Of a stretch of 64,000 nt of DNA, positions 46,658 to 56,747 are shown one piece after another. The position numbers and the translations under genes were made by a program. This DNA is from Alcanivorax sp. DG881 (GTDB lineage Bacteria > Pseudomonadota > Gammaproteobacteria > Pseudomonadales > Alcanivoracaceae). The DNA lies in contig NZ_DS989915.1 of NCBI RefSeq assembly GCF_000155615.1, forward strand, positions 510,979 through 574,978, given 5' to 3'. The notes beneath the pieces were generated by a model. The model had not been told where the DNA came from. It saw only the letters and a list, made by a program, of their open reading frames with translations, and did not search any database. Within the stretch, counting starts at the first letter, position 1. Each line of letters begins with the position of its first letter.

Positions 46658-48255
46658 GCCTGCTGCGCATAGAAGGGCTGAGTATCCGCTTTGCCGACCA
46701 GCTCGCCGTCGATGACATGTCGCTGGAACTCCATCCCGGGCGAATGTTGGCGTTAGTGGGCGAATCCGGTTCTGGCAAATCGCTTACCGCCTTGTCTGTG
46801 ATGGACCTGTTACCGGAAAACGCGAGTTGGCAGGCAGACAGCCTGCAACTGGACGATATGGATTTGCAGGTGCTCAACAGCGAGCAGAAACGCAAACTGC
46901 GCGGCGGTCGCATCGGGATGATTTTCCAGGAGCCGCTGACGGCCCTGAACCCCTTGCACACCGTGGAAAAACAGATCAGCGAAAGCCTGTTTGTGCATCA
47001 GGGCATGAGCAAAAAACGCGCTCGTGAGCGCTGTCTGTCGCTGCTCGAGCAGGTCGAACTGCCCGCTACACCGGACATGCTGGACCGCTATCCGCACCAA
47101 CTCAGCGGGGGCCAGCGCCAGCGGGTCATGATCGCCATGGCCCTGGCTAATGAACCACAGATCCTGATTGCCGATGAGCCCACCACCGCTCTCGATGTGA
47201 CGGTGCAGGAAACCATTCTTGACCTGATCAAACGACTGCAGAAAGAACTCAATCTTTCCATTTTACTGATCAGTCACGACCTGGGCGTTGTCAGCCGTTT
47301 TGCCGAGGACATCGTGGTCATGCATAACGGTAAGCGGGTGGAAGCGGGCCCCACGGATACCGTGCTGAATTCCCCCCAGGAAGACTACACCCGCCACCTG
47401 ATCAACGCAGAGCCCCAGGGCCGCCTGGAACCACTACCCGATGACACCCCTGTGCTACTCAAAGCCCGTGGCATGGCCGTGACGTTCAAAGGCAAACGCC
47501 GTGCCCTCTTCTCACCGCCTCCGCTGCTTCACGCGGTGGATCAGATTGATCTGACACTGCGCCGCGGCGAGACCCTTGGCATTGTTGGCGAGTCCGGCTC
47601 GGGCAAGTCCACTTTGGCTCTGGCCCTGTTGCGGTTAATCCAGAGTGACGGTGACATTGACATGGATGGCACGGACATTCGCGCCCTTTCCCGGTCCGGT
47701 TTACGACAATGGCGCAGCCGTTTTCAGGTCGTCTTTCAGGACCCCTACGGCAGCCTGAATCCACGCATGACCGTGGGCCAAATTGTGGCCGAGGGGCTTG
47801 CTGTACATGCCCCGGCACTGGGCGCCACGGAGCGTGACGAACAGGTCTGCCGCATCCTTGACGAAGTAGGCCTGCCCAGCAACGTCCGCCACCGTTATCC
47901 CCATGAGTTTTCCGGCGGCCAGCGACAGCGAATCGCCATCGCCAGGGCGCTAATCATGGAACCAGAATTACTGGTTCTGGATGAACCCACCTCGGCGCTG
48001 GACCGCAGCGTTCAGCACCAGATCCTGGAATTGCTCAAATCCTTGCAGGCACGCCGGGGACTCAGTTACCTGTTTATCAGCCACGATCTCAAGGTAATCC
48101 GGGCTATCTGCCACCGGGTGCTGGTCATGAAAGACGGCAAGACTGTGGAGCACGGCGATACGCAAGCCGTATTCGACAACCCGCAGCAGCCCTATACCCA
48201 CAAACTCATGGCTGCCGCCTTTGCCCGCAGCAGGAAACAGACGGTTGCACTTTGA
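46654..48255 (+). CDS. yejF: oligopeptide ABC transporter ATPase YejF (double NBD)
   Basis: 533 residues with two fused ATPase domains. First domain: Walker A GESGSGKSLTA, signature LSGGQRQRVMIAMAL, Walker B ILIADEPTTALD. Second domain: Walker A GESGSGKSTLA, signature FSGGQRQRIAIARAL, Walker B LLVLDEPTSALD. Each ends with the OppD/F-type extension (DYTRHLINAEP; QPYTHKLMAAAF). It closes the yejA-yejA-yejB-yejE-yejF unit; every junction but the first overlaps. Confidence 0.95.
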   Translation: MSLLRIEGLSIRFADQLAVDDMSLELHPGRMLALVGESGSGKSLTALSVMDLLPENASWQADSLQLDDMDLQVLNSEQKRKLRGGRIGMIFQEPLTALNPLHTVEKQISESLFVHQGMSKKRARERCLSLLEQVELPATPDMLDRYPHQLSGGQRQRVMIAMALANEPQILIADEPTTALDVTVQETILDLIKRLQKELNLSILLISHDLGVVSRFAEDIVVMHNGKRVEAGPTDTVLNSPQEDYTRHLINAEPQGRLEPLPDDTPVLLKARGMAVTFKGKRRALFSPPPLLHAVDQIDLTLRRGETLGIVGESGSGKSTLALALLRLIQSDGDIDMDGTDIRALSRSGLRQWRSRFQVVFQDPYGSLNPRMTVGQIVAEGLAVHAPALGATERDEQVCRILDEVGLPSNVRHRYPHEFSGGQRQRIAIARALIMEPELLVLDEPTSALDRSVQHQILELLKSLQARRGLSYLFISHDLKVIRAICHRVLVMKDGKTVEHGDTQAVFDNPQQPYTHKLMAAAFARSRKQTVAL

Positions 48256-48411
48256 TCGTTTACAGGCGGGCGTAATAACGCGGCAAATTGCCTATACTTG
48301 GGCGAAATCAGCTACACGTTGAATGTTAAAAGGCGCGAATCAACCCACTGAGCTCGCGTTGTTACATTTTCAACTTCGAACTTTCAACTCAAAAGCACAT
48401 CGAGGACGAAC

Positions 48412-49209
48412 ATGGGATTTCTTGCAGGCAAACGCTACCTGATTGTCGGTGTCGCCAGCGACCGCTCCATTGCCACCGGTATTGCCGAAGCCATGCACCG
48501 CGAGGGTGCCGAGCTGGCTTTCACTTACCAGAACGACAAACTGAAAAGCCGCGTTCTTAAAGCTGCAGAACGCTACGGCAGCAGCGAGGCCATGTGCTTC
48601 CCTTGCGATGTGACCAGCGACGAGGCCATTGACGCCGTCTTTGCCGAACTGGGCAAGCAGTGGGATGGCCTGGACGGTATCGTTCACGCAGTGGGTTTTG
48701 CCCCAGCTGCAGAACTGGACGGTAATTTTGTGGATGTGGCCACCCGCGAAGGTTTCCAGATTGCCCACGACATTTCCAGCTACAGCTTCGTGGCACTGGC
48801 CAAGGCAGGCAAGAGCATGCTGGCCGGCCGCAATGGCGCCCTGCTTACCCTTACCTACCACGCTGCCCGCCAGTCTGTGCCCAACTACAATGTGATGGGC
48901 ATGGCCAAGGCCAGCCTGGAGGCGTCCGTGCGTTATCTGGCTGCCAGCATGGGGCCTGACGGCGTCCGTGTGAACGGCATCTCTGCCGGCCCGATTCGCA
49001 CTCTGGCGGCCTCTGGCATCAAGAAATTCCGCAGCATGCTCGACTACAATGCCGCCAAGGCGCCTCTGCGCCGTAACGTCACCATTGAGGAAGTGGGCAA
49101 TACTGCGGCCTTCCTGTGCTCGGACCTGGCCTCCGGCATTACCGGCGAGATCACCTATGTGGACGCTGGCGCAAGCACGGTATCCATGCCGTTTGAACTG
49201 GAGCTTTAA
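48412..49209 (+). CDS. fabI: enoyl-[acyl-carrier-protein] reductase (NADH) FabI
   Basis: Last step of each fatty-acid elongation cycle and target of triclosan. 265 residues, short-chain dehydrogenase fold. Cofactor motif [20 protein letters not shown]; catalytic Tyr159 and Lys166 in [20 protein letters not shown], with Tyr149 in LTYHAAR, spaced as Tyr146/Tyr156/Lys163 in E. coli. A -10-like TATACT (48293-48298) lies 114 bases upstream, so fabI probably has its own promoter apart from yej. Confidence 0.96.
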   Translation: MGFLAGKRYLIVGVASDRSIATGIAEAMHREGAELAFTYQNDKLKSRVLKAAERYGSSEAMCFPCDVTSDEAIDAVFAELGKQWDGLDGIVHAVGFAPAAELDGNFVDVATREGFQIAHDISSYSFVALAKAGKSMLAGRNGALLTLTYHAARQSVPNYNVMGMAKASLEASVRYLAASMGPDGVRVNGISAGPIRTLAASGIKKFRSMLDYNAAKAPLRRNVTIEEVGNTAAFLCSDLASGITGEITYVDAGASTVSMPFELEL

Positions 49210-49226
49210 CGCCACCATGCAAGAGC

Positions 49227-49244
49227 GCCGCTAGCGGCACGGTC
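49227..49244. repeat. short palindrome GCCGCTAGCGGC, copy 2
   Basis: A 12-base perfect palindrome followed by ACGGTCC, 18 bases after the fabI stop. It matches the element at 36331-36350 in the core GCTAGCGGCAYGGYC. Confidence 0.4.
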
Positions 49245-49302
49245 CTTACCCACGGAGGGTCATCGCGCCGCTGGCCATGCACAAAGCGACAGTGTTTTGA
49301 CA

Positions 49303-49335
49303 TAAAAAAAGCCCACCATCCGGTGGGCTTTTTTA
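49303..49335. terminator. bidirectional rho-independent terminator between fabI and ppiD
   Basis: Stem AAAAAAGCCCACC / GGTGGGCTTTTTT with a 4-base loop and T-runs on both strands. Confidence 0.93.
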
Positions 49336-49357
49336 TGAGCTGAACGCCGCAGGGAGA

Positions 49358-51289
49358 CTACTCTCCCTGATTGGCGCTCAGTCGAGAGGGATGCAATTCC
49401 ACATCGCCTTCATCGCGCAACAGGGCAACCACCTGACGGAAATTGCGCTGCCCTTCCACATTGGCAAGTTCAACCAATGCCGCCTGCTGCTGGGCATCAC
49501 TCAACGGTTCGGCATTACCGTCAGCAACCCGAGTCACCTGGTAGGCAACCACAGAACCGTCACCCAGACGGGTCAGCGCCACAGGAGAGGCTTCCCCTTC
49601 TTCGAAGCGCGGCGCACCGAATGCACCATTGACCACTTCCATAGACGGTTCTGCACCACCACGCTGCAGGCCTTCCTGCTCTTCAACTTCTACCCCGAAC
49701 AGGTCCGCCACTGCCGCCAGATCAGCACCATCATCGATGGATTTCTGTGCGTCTTCGTTAAGCTGCTGGACCTTGTCCATGGCGTGCTCACCTTTGAGGC
49801 GTTCGCGAATAGCGAAAGAGACTTCCTCAAACGGCATCGGTTCAGGAGACTTGTTCTCTGCAATGCGTACGGCGATATAACGGGTTGGATCAACTTCAAT
49901 CAGATCACTGTTGTGCCCCTGTTCGCGCACCTGATCAGAATTCAGCGCTTGCTGTACCTGAGGCAGGGACAATGGCGCATCAGCCGCCGCCAGGTCGACC
50001 CAGTCGGTGGTGACCACAGAGGTGCCCACCTGCTCTGCCGGGCTCTGCAGATCGGCATGCTCGTAGAGCAGCTCTTCCAGCTTCGCCACATCGTCATTCA
50101 ACAACGCTTCCGCACGGGCTTTCTTCAGGTCGGCGCGGATTTGATCCGACAGCTCAGCCAGCGACGGCAAGGCACGAGCGGTCTCTTCCTGGGTCACCTT
50201 GATCAGGTGAACCCCGGCGTCCGTTACCACCGGCGCAGAGACGGTGCCGGAAGCCAGATCGGCAATGGCGTCTTCCATTTCTTCAGGCAAGGCCCCTTTG
50301 GAAACCACACCCAGATCACCACCGGACTGGGCGCTGCCTGAGTCGTCGGAGTACTGGGCAGCAGCATCTGCAAAGGACTCACCACCGGCAATGGCTTTCG
50401 CCGCTTCACGGGCACGGACCTTCGCCTGTTCAAGATCCCGGTCATCGTTCACTTCGATGAGAATATGTGACACCTGGCGTGGTGCGTCACCGGCACCCGC
50501 TTCTTCCATGATGGATTTACGGACATCGTATTCCGCCTTCACATCCTCGTCAGTGACGCTAACCTGATCGGCATACTTGTCCGCAGACAGTTCAACGTAA
50601 GACACCTTGAACTCTTCAGGGCGCATGAATTCACCCTGATTCTCGTCATAGAAGGCTTTGACCTCTTCGTCTGACACGCTGAACTGTTTGCGCAGTGAGT
50701 TGATATCCAGTTGCGCATAACGGATGTCGCGGGACTGTTCACCCAGACGACGCTGTTCGTTCAGCTCGGAAGGAAGCGAAAAGTCCGTCTGCATGAAGCC
50801 CGCACGGAACTGCTCCTTGATCATGTCCTGACGCAACCCCTGGATGTAACTCTGCGGGTTCATCCCACGGGCACGCAGTTCACGCTCGAACCGCTGTTCG
50901 GAAAACTTGCCGTCTTCCTGGAACAGCGGCACCTTGTAAATATCGGCAGCAACCTGTTGCTCACTGAACACCATGCTGGATTGTTCCGCTGCGGCCAGAA
51001 TCAGTTGCTCGTTGACGATGCCATCCAGCACCATTTCCGGACGTACAAATGAATCCAGCAATGCAGGATTCATGTTCGGGCTTTGCTCGCGAAGCATGTT
51101 ACGAACCCGCTCTACCCGCTGGTTCACAACACTACGTGTGATCTTGCTGCCTTCCACTTCAGCTACCACGTCGCCTGTGCTTCCACCGACAAAGTAGCCG
51201 TAAAAGCCGGAAATCACGAAAGGAAGAATGATTGCGGCAAGCAGGACCTTGCCCACGGGACCGCGGACAAACCGTCTGAACTCCTGCAT
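49358..51289 (-). CDS. ppiD: PpiD, membrane-anchored periplasmic folding factor
   Basis: 643 residues: N-terminal membrane helix (about residues 13-35, GKVLLAAIILPFVISGFYG), SurA_N-like chaperone domain with VEGSKITRSVVNQRVERVRN, a parvulin-type PPIase domain (about residues 270-365; RQVSHILIEV, DSGSAQSGGDLGVVSKG, GVHLIKVTQE) and a C-terminal chaperone region. PpiD sits at the Sec translocon and helps outer-membrane proteins fold. GGAG precedes the ATG. It lies next to hupB as in most gammaproteobacteria. Confidence 0.94.
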   Translation of the reverse strand: MQEFRRFVRGPVGKVLLAAIILPFVISGFYGYFVGGSTGDVVAEVEGSKITRSVVNQRVERVRNMLREQSPNMNPALLDSFVRPEMVLDGIVNEQLILAAAEQSSMVFSEQQVAADIYKVPLFQEDGKFSEQRFERELRARGMNPQSYIQGLRQDMIKEQFRAGFMQTDFSLPSELNEQRRLGEQSRDIRYAQLDINSLRKQFSVSDEEVKAFYDENQGEFMRPEEFKVSYVELSADKYADQVSVTDEDVKAEYDVRKSIMEEAGAGDAPRQVSHILIEVNDDRDLEQAKVRAREAAKAIAGGESFADAAAQYSDDSGSAQSGGDLGVVSKGALPEEMEDAIADLASGTVSAPVVTDAGVHLIKVTQEETARALPSLAELSDQIRADLKKARAEALLNDDVAKLEELLYEHADLQSPAEQVGTSVVTTDWVDLAAADAPLSLPQVQQALNSDQVREQGHNSDLIEVDPTRYIAVRIAENKSPEPMPFEEVSFAIRERLKGEHAMDKVQQLNEDAQKSIDDGADLAAVADLFGVEVEEQEGLQRGGAEPSMEVVNGAFGAPRFEEGEASPVALTRLGDGSVVAYQVTRVADGNAEPLSDAQQQAALVELANVEGQRNFRQVVALLRDEGDVELHPSRLSANQGE

Positions 51290-51368
51290 GAAATTACTCC
51301 GTAGGGATACTCTCGAAATTCGATCTTATTATTCAGAACCGGCGGATGACTGCAGGTTCCCTTAAATG

Positions 51369-51401
51369 CAAAAAAGCGTACCCCTTACGAGTACGCTTTC
51401 T
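51369..51401 (-). terminator. rho-independent terminator after hupB and tRNA-Asp
   Basis: On the minus strand GAAAGCGTAC / GTACGCTTTTTTG with loop TCGTAAGGG. It follows the tRNA 3' end by only a few bases. Confidence 0.88.
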
Positions 51402-51406
51402 CAAAC

Positions 51407-51483
51407 TGGCGGAGCGGACGGGACTCGAACCCGCGACCCCCGGCGTGACAGGCCGGTATTCTAACCAGCTGAACTACCGCTCC
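51407..51483 (-). tRNA. tRNA-Asp(GTC)
   Basis: 77 bases with encoded CCA; acceptor arms GGAGCGG / CCGCTCC, anticodon loop CTGTCAC with anticodon GTC, T arm GCGGG-TTCGAGT-CCCGT. The 5' end lies 10 bases after the hupB stop and there is no room for a promoter between them. It is therefore most likely processed from a hupB-tRNA transcript. Confidence 0.97.
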
Positions 51484-51493
51484 TGCAAACAGT

Positions 51494-51766
51494 TTAGTTC
51501 ACCGCGTCTTTCAGTGCCTTACCGGCTTTGAAGCCCGGTACGTTGGCAGCGGCGATCTTGATGGTCTGGCCAGTTTGCGGGTTACGGCCATCGCGAGCTT
51601 CACGACGCTTCACAGCAAAAGTACCAAAACCTACCAGAGAAACGCTGTCACCTTTTTTCAGGGCGCCAGTTACCGCTTCCAAAGTAGAATCCAGAGCGCG
51701 ACCAGCGTCGGCTTTGGAAATATCCGCGCTAGCGGCAATCGCATCAATCAACTCTGACTTATTCAC
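51494..51766 (-). CDS. hupB: DNA-binding protein HU-beta
   Basis: Nucleoid protein that bends and compacts DNA. 90 residues, GTG start with AAAGGGG about 6 bases upstream, [20 protein letters not shown]. The DNA arm is [20 protein letters not shown], followed by [20 protein letters not shown]. It is transcribed from the strong promoter at 51838-51866 and reads into tRNA-Asp. Confidence 0.97.
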   Translation of the reverse strand: MNKSELIDAIAASADISKADAGRALDSTLEAVTGALKKGDSVSLVGFGTFAVKRREARDGRNPQTGQTIKIAAANVPGFKAGKALKDAVN

Positions 51767-51837
51767 AAAGTTCCCCTTTCTCTATTTTCCCGGTTTTATG
51801 GTCGAGGCGTGATGCACTCTCCTTATGCGAAGCCGCC

Positions 51838-51866
51838 TTTATACCAACGGGTATCAGGGGCGTCAA
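51838..51866 (-). promoter_or_regulatory. sigma-70 promoter of hupB
   Basis: On the minus strand TTGACG (51866-51861), 17-base spacer, TATAAA (51843-51838). It is close to consensus and lies about 70 bases upstream of the hupB start. Confidence 0.85.
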
Positions 51867-51951
51867 GAAAGGAGAAGCACGATCTCACCCAAGTTAAAAC
51901 AATTGAAAAACCATACAGATCAACAATTTAAAAAGGTTTAAATGTGATCCG

Positions 51952-54348
51952 TTAATGTGTACTAGGACGTTTGTTACCTTCCTGGTTTTTCTCTTCTGCC
52001 AGCGCTAAATCCTCTTCCAGCTCCGCTTCGGAAAGCGGATTTGGTTGATGAGTCAGTGCCACATCAAGTACCTGGTCAATCCATTTTACTGGTCGAATGT
52101 CCAAGGACGCCTTGATATTGTCGGGGATCTCCTTGAGGTCCCTCTCATTTTCTTCCGGAATCAATACCGTCTTGATTCCGCCGCGATGGGCAGCCAACAG
52201 CTTTTCCTTAAGGCCGCCAATCGGCAGCACCTGCCCACGCAGGGTAATTTCACCGGTCATGGCCACATCCGCACGCACCGGGATACCGGTCAACACAGAC
52301 ACCATGGCCGTACACATACCCACACCGGCACTGGGCCCATCTTTCGGGGTTGCCCCTTCCGGCACATGCATGTGCAGGTCGTTGCGATCCAGTGCCCGGC
52401 GGCGAATGCCCAGGGTGCCTGCACGGCTTTTCACTACCGTCCACGCAGCCTGGATAGATTCCTGCATTACATCACCCAGTGAGCCGGTAGAAATCACCCG
52501 CCCCTTGCCTGGCGTGGAAACACTTTCAATGGTGAGCAGCTCACCGCCCACAGAAGTCCATGCAAGGCCGGTTACCTGACCGATCTGATCCTGCTCTTCA
52601 GCACGACCAAAGCTGAACTTGCGGACACCGAGATAATGCTCAACCAGCTCTTCGCTCATGGTGACCGTTTTCGTTTCACCGCTGAGCAAATGTTCTTTCA
52701 CCACCTTGCGGCAAATCTTGCTGATTTCGCGCTCCAGGCCACGCACGCCAGCCTCCCGGCTGTAATGGCGAACGATGTACCGTAACACGGCTTCATCAAA
52801 TAACAGCTCATCTTTTTTCAGGCCGTTGTTTTTGATTTGCTTGGGGATCAGGTACTGCAGCGCAATATTGACCTTCTCTTCCTCGGTATAACCGGGAAGA
52901 CGAATCACTTCCATGCGGTCCAGCAAGGGCGCCGGAATATTCATGGAATTGGATGTGCAAATGAACAGGGTTTCGGACAGGTTATAGTCCACTTCCAGGT
53001 AATGATCACTGAACGTATCGTTCTGTTCCGGGTCCAGCACTTCCAGCAGTGCCGACGCCGGATCACCCCGGTTATCCATGCCCATTTTGTCGACTTCATC
53101 GAACAAAAACAGCGGGTTACGGACGCCCACCTTGGACAGTTTCTGGATAACCTTACCCGGCAAGGAGCCGATATAAGTCCGGCGATGGCCGCGGATTTCC
53201 GCTTCGTCACGGACACCACCCAACGCCATGCGAACGAACTTGCGATTAGTGGCGCTGGCGATGGATTGCCCCAATGAGGTCTTGCCCACCCCTGGCGGCC
53301 CAACCAGGCACAACACAGGCCCTTTCACCTTGCCGACCCGGCTTTGTACGGCCAAAAATTCCAGCACGCGATCTTTTACGTCTTCCAGACCGTAGTGGTC
53401 CCGGTCCAGCACTTCCTTGGCGTAATTCAGGTCATGACGCACCCGGCTGCGCTTTTTCCACGGCACCGAGGTCATCCAGTCCAGATAACCGCGCACAACC
53501 GTGGCTTCCGCCGACATGGGGGACATCATCTTGAGCTTGTTCAGCTCTGCCTGAGCCTTGTCGCGGGCCTCTTTGGGCATGCCTGCGCTGTCGATTTTCT
53601 TTTCCAGATCATCCAGGTCATTACCGCTGTCTTCCAGATCTCCCAGCTCTTTCTGGATGGCTTTCATCTGTTCGTTCAGGTAATACTCGCGCTGGCTTTT
53701 CTCCATCTGCTTTTTCACCCGGCCACGGATGCGCTTTTCCACTTTCAGCACATCAATGTCGGATTCCATCAGCGCGATCAGGTGTTCAACACGCTCGCGC
53801 ACGTCCACCATTTCCAGCACGTCCTGCTTCTCTTCCAGCTTGAGCTGCAGGTGAGCGGCAATGGTGTCAGCCAAGCGGCTGACTTCGTCGATGGAAGAAA
53901 CGGAACCGGTAACTTCCGGCGCCACTTTCTTGGAGAGTTTGACGTAATCCTCGAACTGACCCTGCAGTGAGCGAGACAACGCATCCTGCTCGCTTTCGTC
54001 CGGGAGCCCTTCTTCCAGCTCGCGCACATCAGCAACAGCGCCTTCTTCACCAAATTCAGCCTTGGCCACATGGGCACGCTGACCGCCTTCGACCAGCACC
54101 TTCACGGTACCGTCCGGCAGCTTGAGCAATTGCAGGATGGTTGAAATCGTTCCGACCCGGTAGATGTCGTCCACACCCGGATCGTCGTCGGAGGCATTAC
54201 GCTGGGCGACCAGCATGATCTGCTTGTCAGCTGCCATGGCAGCTTCAAGAGCCGCAATGGACTTTTCCCGGCCGACAAACAGCGGGATAACCATGTGCGG
54301 GTACACCACTACATCACGTAGCGGTAAAAGCGGAATATCTTTCAGCAC
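51952..54348 (-). CDS. lon: ATP-dependent protease Lon (canonical)
   Basis: 798 residues, GTG start. N-terminal LON domain (DIPLLPLRDVVVYPHMVIPLF), coiled region, AAA+ module with GPPGVGKTSLGQSI, and protease domain with Ser673 in PKDGPSAGVGM and Lys716, 43 residues later. It degrades misfolded and regulatory proteins. The short gap after clpX (55 bp) contains a 7-bp stem, GACCCGG / CCGGGTC, at 54383-54403, perhaps a partial terminator. It is one of two Lon-type proteases in the window (see 17908-20307). Confidence 0.96.
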   Translation of the reverse strand: MLKDIPLLPLRDVVVYPHMVIPLFVGREKSIAALEAAMAADKQIMLVAQRNASDDDPGVDDIYRVGTISTILQLLKLPDGTVKVLVEGGQRAHVAKAEFGEEGAVADVRELEEGLPDESEQDALSRSLQGQFEDYVKLSKKVAPEVTGSVSSIDEVSRLADTIAAHLQLKLEEKQDVLEMVDVRERVEHLIALMESDIDVLKVEKRIRGRVKKQMEKSQREYYLNEQMKAIQKELGDLEDSGNDLDDLEKKIDSAGMPKEARDKAQAELNKLKMMSPMSAEATVVRGYLDWMTSVPWKKRSRVRHDLNYAKEVLDRDHYGLEDVKDRVLEFLAVQSRVGKVKGPVLCLVGPPGVGKTSLGQSIASATNRKFVRMALGGVRDEAEIRGHRRTYIGSLPGKVIQKLSKVGVRNPLFLFDEVDKMGMDNRGDPASALLEVLDPEQNDTFSDHYLEVDYNLSETLFICTSNSMNIPAPLLDRMEVIRLPGYTEEEKVNIALQYLIPKQIKNNGLKKDELLFDEAVLRYIVRHYSREAGVRGLEREISKICRKVVKEHLLSGETKTVTMSEELVEHYLGVRKFSFGRAEEQDQIGQVTGLAWTSVGGELLTIESVSTPGKGRVISTGSLGDVMQESIQAAWTVVKSRAGTLGIRRRALDRNDLHMHVPEGATPKDGPSAGVGMCTAMVSVLTGIPVRADVAMTGEITLRGQVLPIGGLKEKLLAAHRGGIKTVLIPEENERDLKEIPDNIKASLDIRPVKWIDQVLDVALTHQPNPLSEAELEEDLALAEEKNQEGNKRPSTH

Positions 54349-54403
54349 GTATTGCCTCTATGACTTAGGTGAAAGCAGGACAGACCCGGACCATGCCCGG
54401 GTC

Positions 54404-55684
54404 TCAATCCGGAGCCACCTTGGAAGACTGCTCGTTGTTTTCGTAAATCAACAACGGTTCGGATTCACCCTTGATGGTCGGGCTATCGATCACCACCTTG
54501 GCCACGCTATCCATGGACGGCACCTGGTACATGGTGTCGAGCAATACGCCCTCGAGGATCGAGCGCAAGCCGCGAGCACCGGTCTTGCGTACCATGGCCT
54601 TGTTGGCGATCGCACGCAGGGCATCGTCGCGGAAATCCAGCTCCACCCCTTCCATTTCAAACAGACGCGCGTATTGCTTGGTCAGCGCATTGCGCGGTTC
54701 GGTGAGAATCTGGATCAGCGCTTCTTCGCTCAGCTCTTCCAGCGTTGCGATCACGGGCAAACGACCAATGAACTCGGGGATCAGGCCATACTTGACCAGA
54801 TCTTCCGGCTCCACATCGACCAGCAGCTCGCCCAGATTGCGTGTATTGTCCTTGCTCTTTACCTCGGCGGAGAAGCCGATACCGCCCTTCTCGGAGCGCT
54901 CACGGATCACCTTGTCGAGACCGGCAAAGGCACCACCACAAATGAACAGCATGTTGGAGGTATCCACCTGCAGGAATTCCTGCTGCGGATGCTTGCGCCC
55001 ACCCTGGGGCGGCACAGACGCCACGGTGCCTTCGATCAGCTTCAACAGTGCCTGCTGCACGCCTTCACCGCTCACATCACGGGTGATGGAGGGGTTGTCG
55101 GACTTGCGGGAAATCTTGTCGATTTCATCAATATAGACAATGCCACGCTGGGCCTTGTCCACATCGTAGTCACATTTCTGCAGCAGTTTCTGGATAATGT
55201 TTTCCACGTCCTCACCGACATAACCGGCTTCGGTGAGCGTGGTGGCATCCGCGATGGTGAACGGCACATTGAGCAGACGCGCCAGGGTCTCGGCCAGCAG
55301 GGTCTTACCGCTACCGGTAGGCCCAATAAGCAAAATATTGCTTTTTCCGAGCTCAACTTCGTCACGGCCTTTGCCGCCGCTACGCAGGCGCTTGTAGTGG
55401 TTATACACCGCCACAGCCAGCACCTTCTTGGCGCGCTCCTGGCCGATCACGTACTCATCAAGGGTATCCTTGATCTCGTTCGGCTTGGGCAGGCGCTCGC
55501 CAGCCGTATCGCTGGTGTCTTCCTGCACTTCCTCGCGGATAATGTCATTACACAGATCCACGCATTCGTCGCAGATAAAGACCGAGGGCCCCGCAATCAG
55601 TTTGCGGACCTCATGCTGGCTTTTGCCGCAGAAGGAGCAATACAGCAGTTTGCCGTCGTCGCCCTTGCCAGTGGAATCGGTCAT
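54404..55684 (-). CDS. clpX: ClpX, ATPase subunit of ClpXP protease
   Basis: Unfoldase that recognises substrates and feeds them to ClpP. 426 residues: N-terminal zinc finger CSFCGK and CDECVDLC, Walker [15 protein letters not shown], Walker [11 protein letters not shown], and the ClpP-contact IGF-type loop region [14 protein letters not shown] lies 6 bases before the ATG. It is 118 bp after clpP on the same strand. Confidence 0.97.
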   Translation of the reverse strand: MTDSTGKGDDGKLLYCSFCGKSQHEVRKLIAGPSVFICDECVDLCNDIIREEVQEDTSDTAGERLPKPNEIKDTLDEYVIGQERAKKVLAVAVYNHYKRLRSGGKGRDEVELGKSNILLIGPTGSGKTLLAETLARLLNVPFTIADATTLTEAGYVGEDVENIIQKLLQKCDYDVDKAQRGIVYIDEIDKISRKSDNPSITRDVSGEGVQQALLKLIEGTVASVPPQGGRKHPQQEFLQVDTSNMLFICGGAFAGLDKVIRERSEKGGIGFSAEVKSKDNTRNLGELLVDVEPEDLVKYGLIPEFIGRLPVIATLEELSEEALIQILTEPRNALTKQYARLFEMEGVELDFRDDALRAIANKAMVRKTGARGLRSILEGVLLDTMYQVPSMDSVAKVVIDSPTIKGESEPLLIYENNEQSSKVAPD

Positions 55685-55802
55685 CGAATTGCCTCTAAAC
55701 CTGTGTATTTGCTTTGAAGATGCAGGGTAGCCCGGTGTTTTTCAAGCCCGCCGGGCCGCTCTGCTGTTCCGTTAGGACACTTTTTGTACGAACAGGCCCT
55801 AT

Positions 55803-56459
55803 TTAAACAGGACGTTGGCTCAACACCGCGTCAATGATGCCGTATTCCTTCGCTTCGTCGGCACTCATGAAGTTGTCACGGTCAGTGTCTTTTTCCAGCT
55901 GCTCGATGGGCTGGCCGGTGTGATGAGCCAGCAAGCTGTTGAGCTGCCCTTTGATTTTCAGGATTTCCTTGGCGTGAATCTCAATATCTGAGGCCTGGCC
56001 CTGGAAGCCACCCAGCGGCTGGTGAATCATCACCCGGGCATTGGGCAGCGCAAAACGCTTGCCAGTAGCCCCGGCGGTAAGCAAAAAGGCCCCCATGCTG
56101 GCCGCCTGGCCTACACACATGGTGGACACATCCGGCTTGATGAACTGCATGGTGTCGTAGATAGACATGCCAGCGGTAACCGAGCCACCCGGGCTGTTGA
56201 TGTACAGGTGGATATCCTTGTCCGGGTTCTCGGACTCAAGGAACAGCATCTGTGCCACGATCAGGTTGGCCATGTGATCTTCCACCTGGCCAATCATGAA
56301 GATCACCCGTTCTTTCAGCAGGCGGGAGTAGATATCGAAAGAACGTTCCCCACGGGCGGTCTGCTCGATAACTACCGGCACCAGCCCCAGATTGGTCGGA
56401 TCCTTGATCAGCTGGCTCATTTCCGGAGTAAGCGAGTTAATACGGCTCAAGTCGATCAT
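55803..56459 (-). CDS. clpP: ClpP, proteolytic subunit of ClpXP
   Basis: Tetradecameric serine protease. 218 residues from the ATG at 56459, chosen by AAGGAAAG 7 bases upstream; the frame is open to 56537. The triad is Ser121 in [10 protein letters not shown], His146 in VMIHQPLGG and Asp195 in EKDTDRD, with E. coli spacing. The N-terminal stretch before [20 protein letters not shown] is a propeptide likely removed on maturation. A candidate promoter is at 56632-56661. Confidence 0.96.
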   Translation of the reverse strand: MIDLSRINSLTPEMSQLIKDPTNLGLVPVVIEQTARGERSFDIYSRLLKERVIFMIGQVEDHMANLIVAQMLFLESENPDKDIHLYINSPGGSVTAGMSIYDTMQFIKPDVSTMCVGQAASMGAFLLTAGATGKRFALPNARVMIHQPLGGFQGQASDIEIHAKEILKIKGQLNSLLAHHTGQPIEQLEKDTDRDNFMSADEAKEYGIIDAVLSQRPV

Positions 56460-56631
56460 GTAGCGCTTTCCTTCTCGTCGATCGTCCGTGGACGTTCTCA
56501 ACTGTTTATTGATGCCGGAGGTCAAAACAACCGGCATGTACCTTGCGTTGTCTTGGGGGCCAGAAGGCCGGAAAACAAGGCAAGCAAGGCAAATAGGTCT
56601 TCAGGCATCTTATGACGGCACCAAAGGGGCG

Positions 56632-56661
56632 TCTATAAAAGCGGGCGGGAGAGGGGTTCAA
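56632..56661 (-). promoter_or_regulatory. candidate promoter of clpP
   Basis: On the minus strand TTGAAC (56661-56656), 18-base spacer, TATAGA (56637-56632). The -35 reads CTTGAAC, which also fits the sigma-32 -35 pattern, but a CCCCAT-type -10 is not clear. It would give a leader of about 165 bases. Confidence 0.45.
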
Positions 56662-56698
56662 GTGCACAATTCTTGCGCAAATTGCGCATAAATAACGC

Positions 56699-56724
56699 AA
56701 AACGGGGCCCGAAGGCCCCGTTTT
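56699..56724 (-). terminator. terminator after tig
   Basis: Eleven-base stem AAAACGGGGCC / GGCCCCGTTTT with a short loop; on the minus strand TTTT-GCG-TTATTT follows. It separates tig from clpP. Confidence 0.82.
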
Positions 56725-56747
56725 GAAGGTCAAACCGAAGGATTAAA

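Noticed and set aside
54164..55717. 517-codon open frame on the plus strand opposite clpX
   Set aside because: Antisense shadow of clpX; no motif and no ribosome site.
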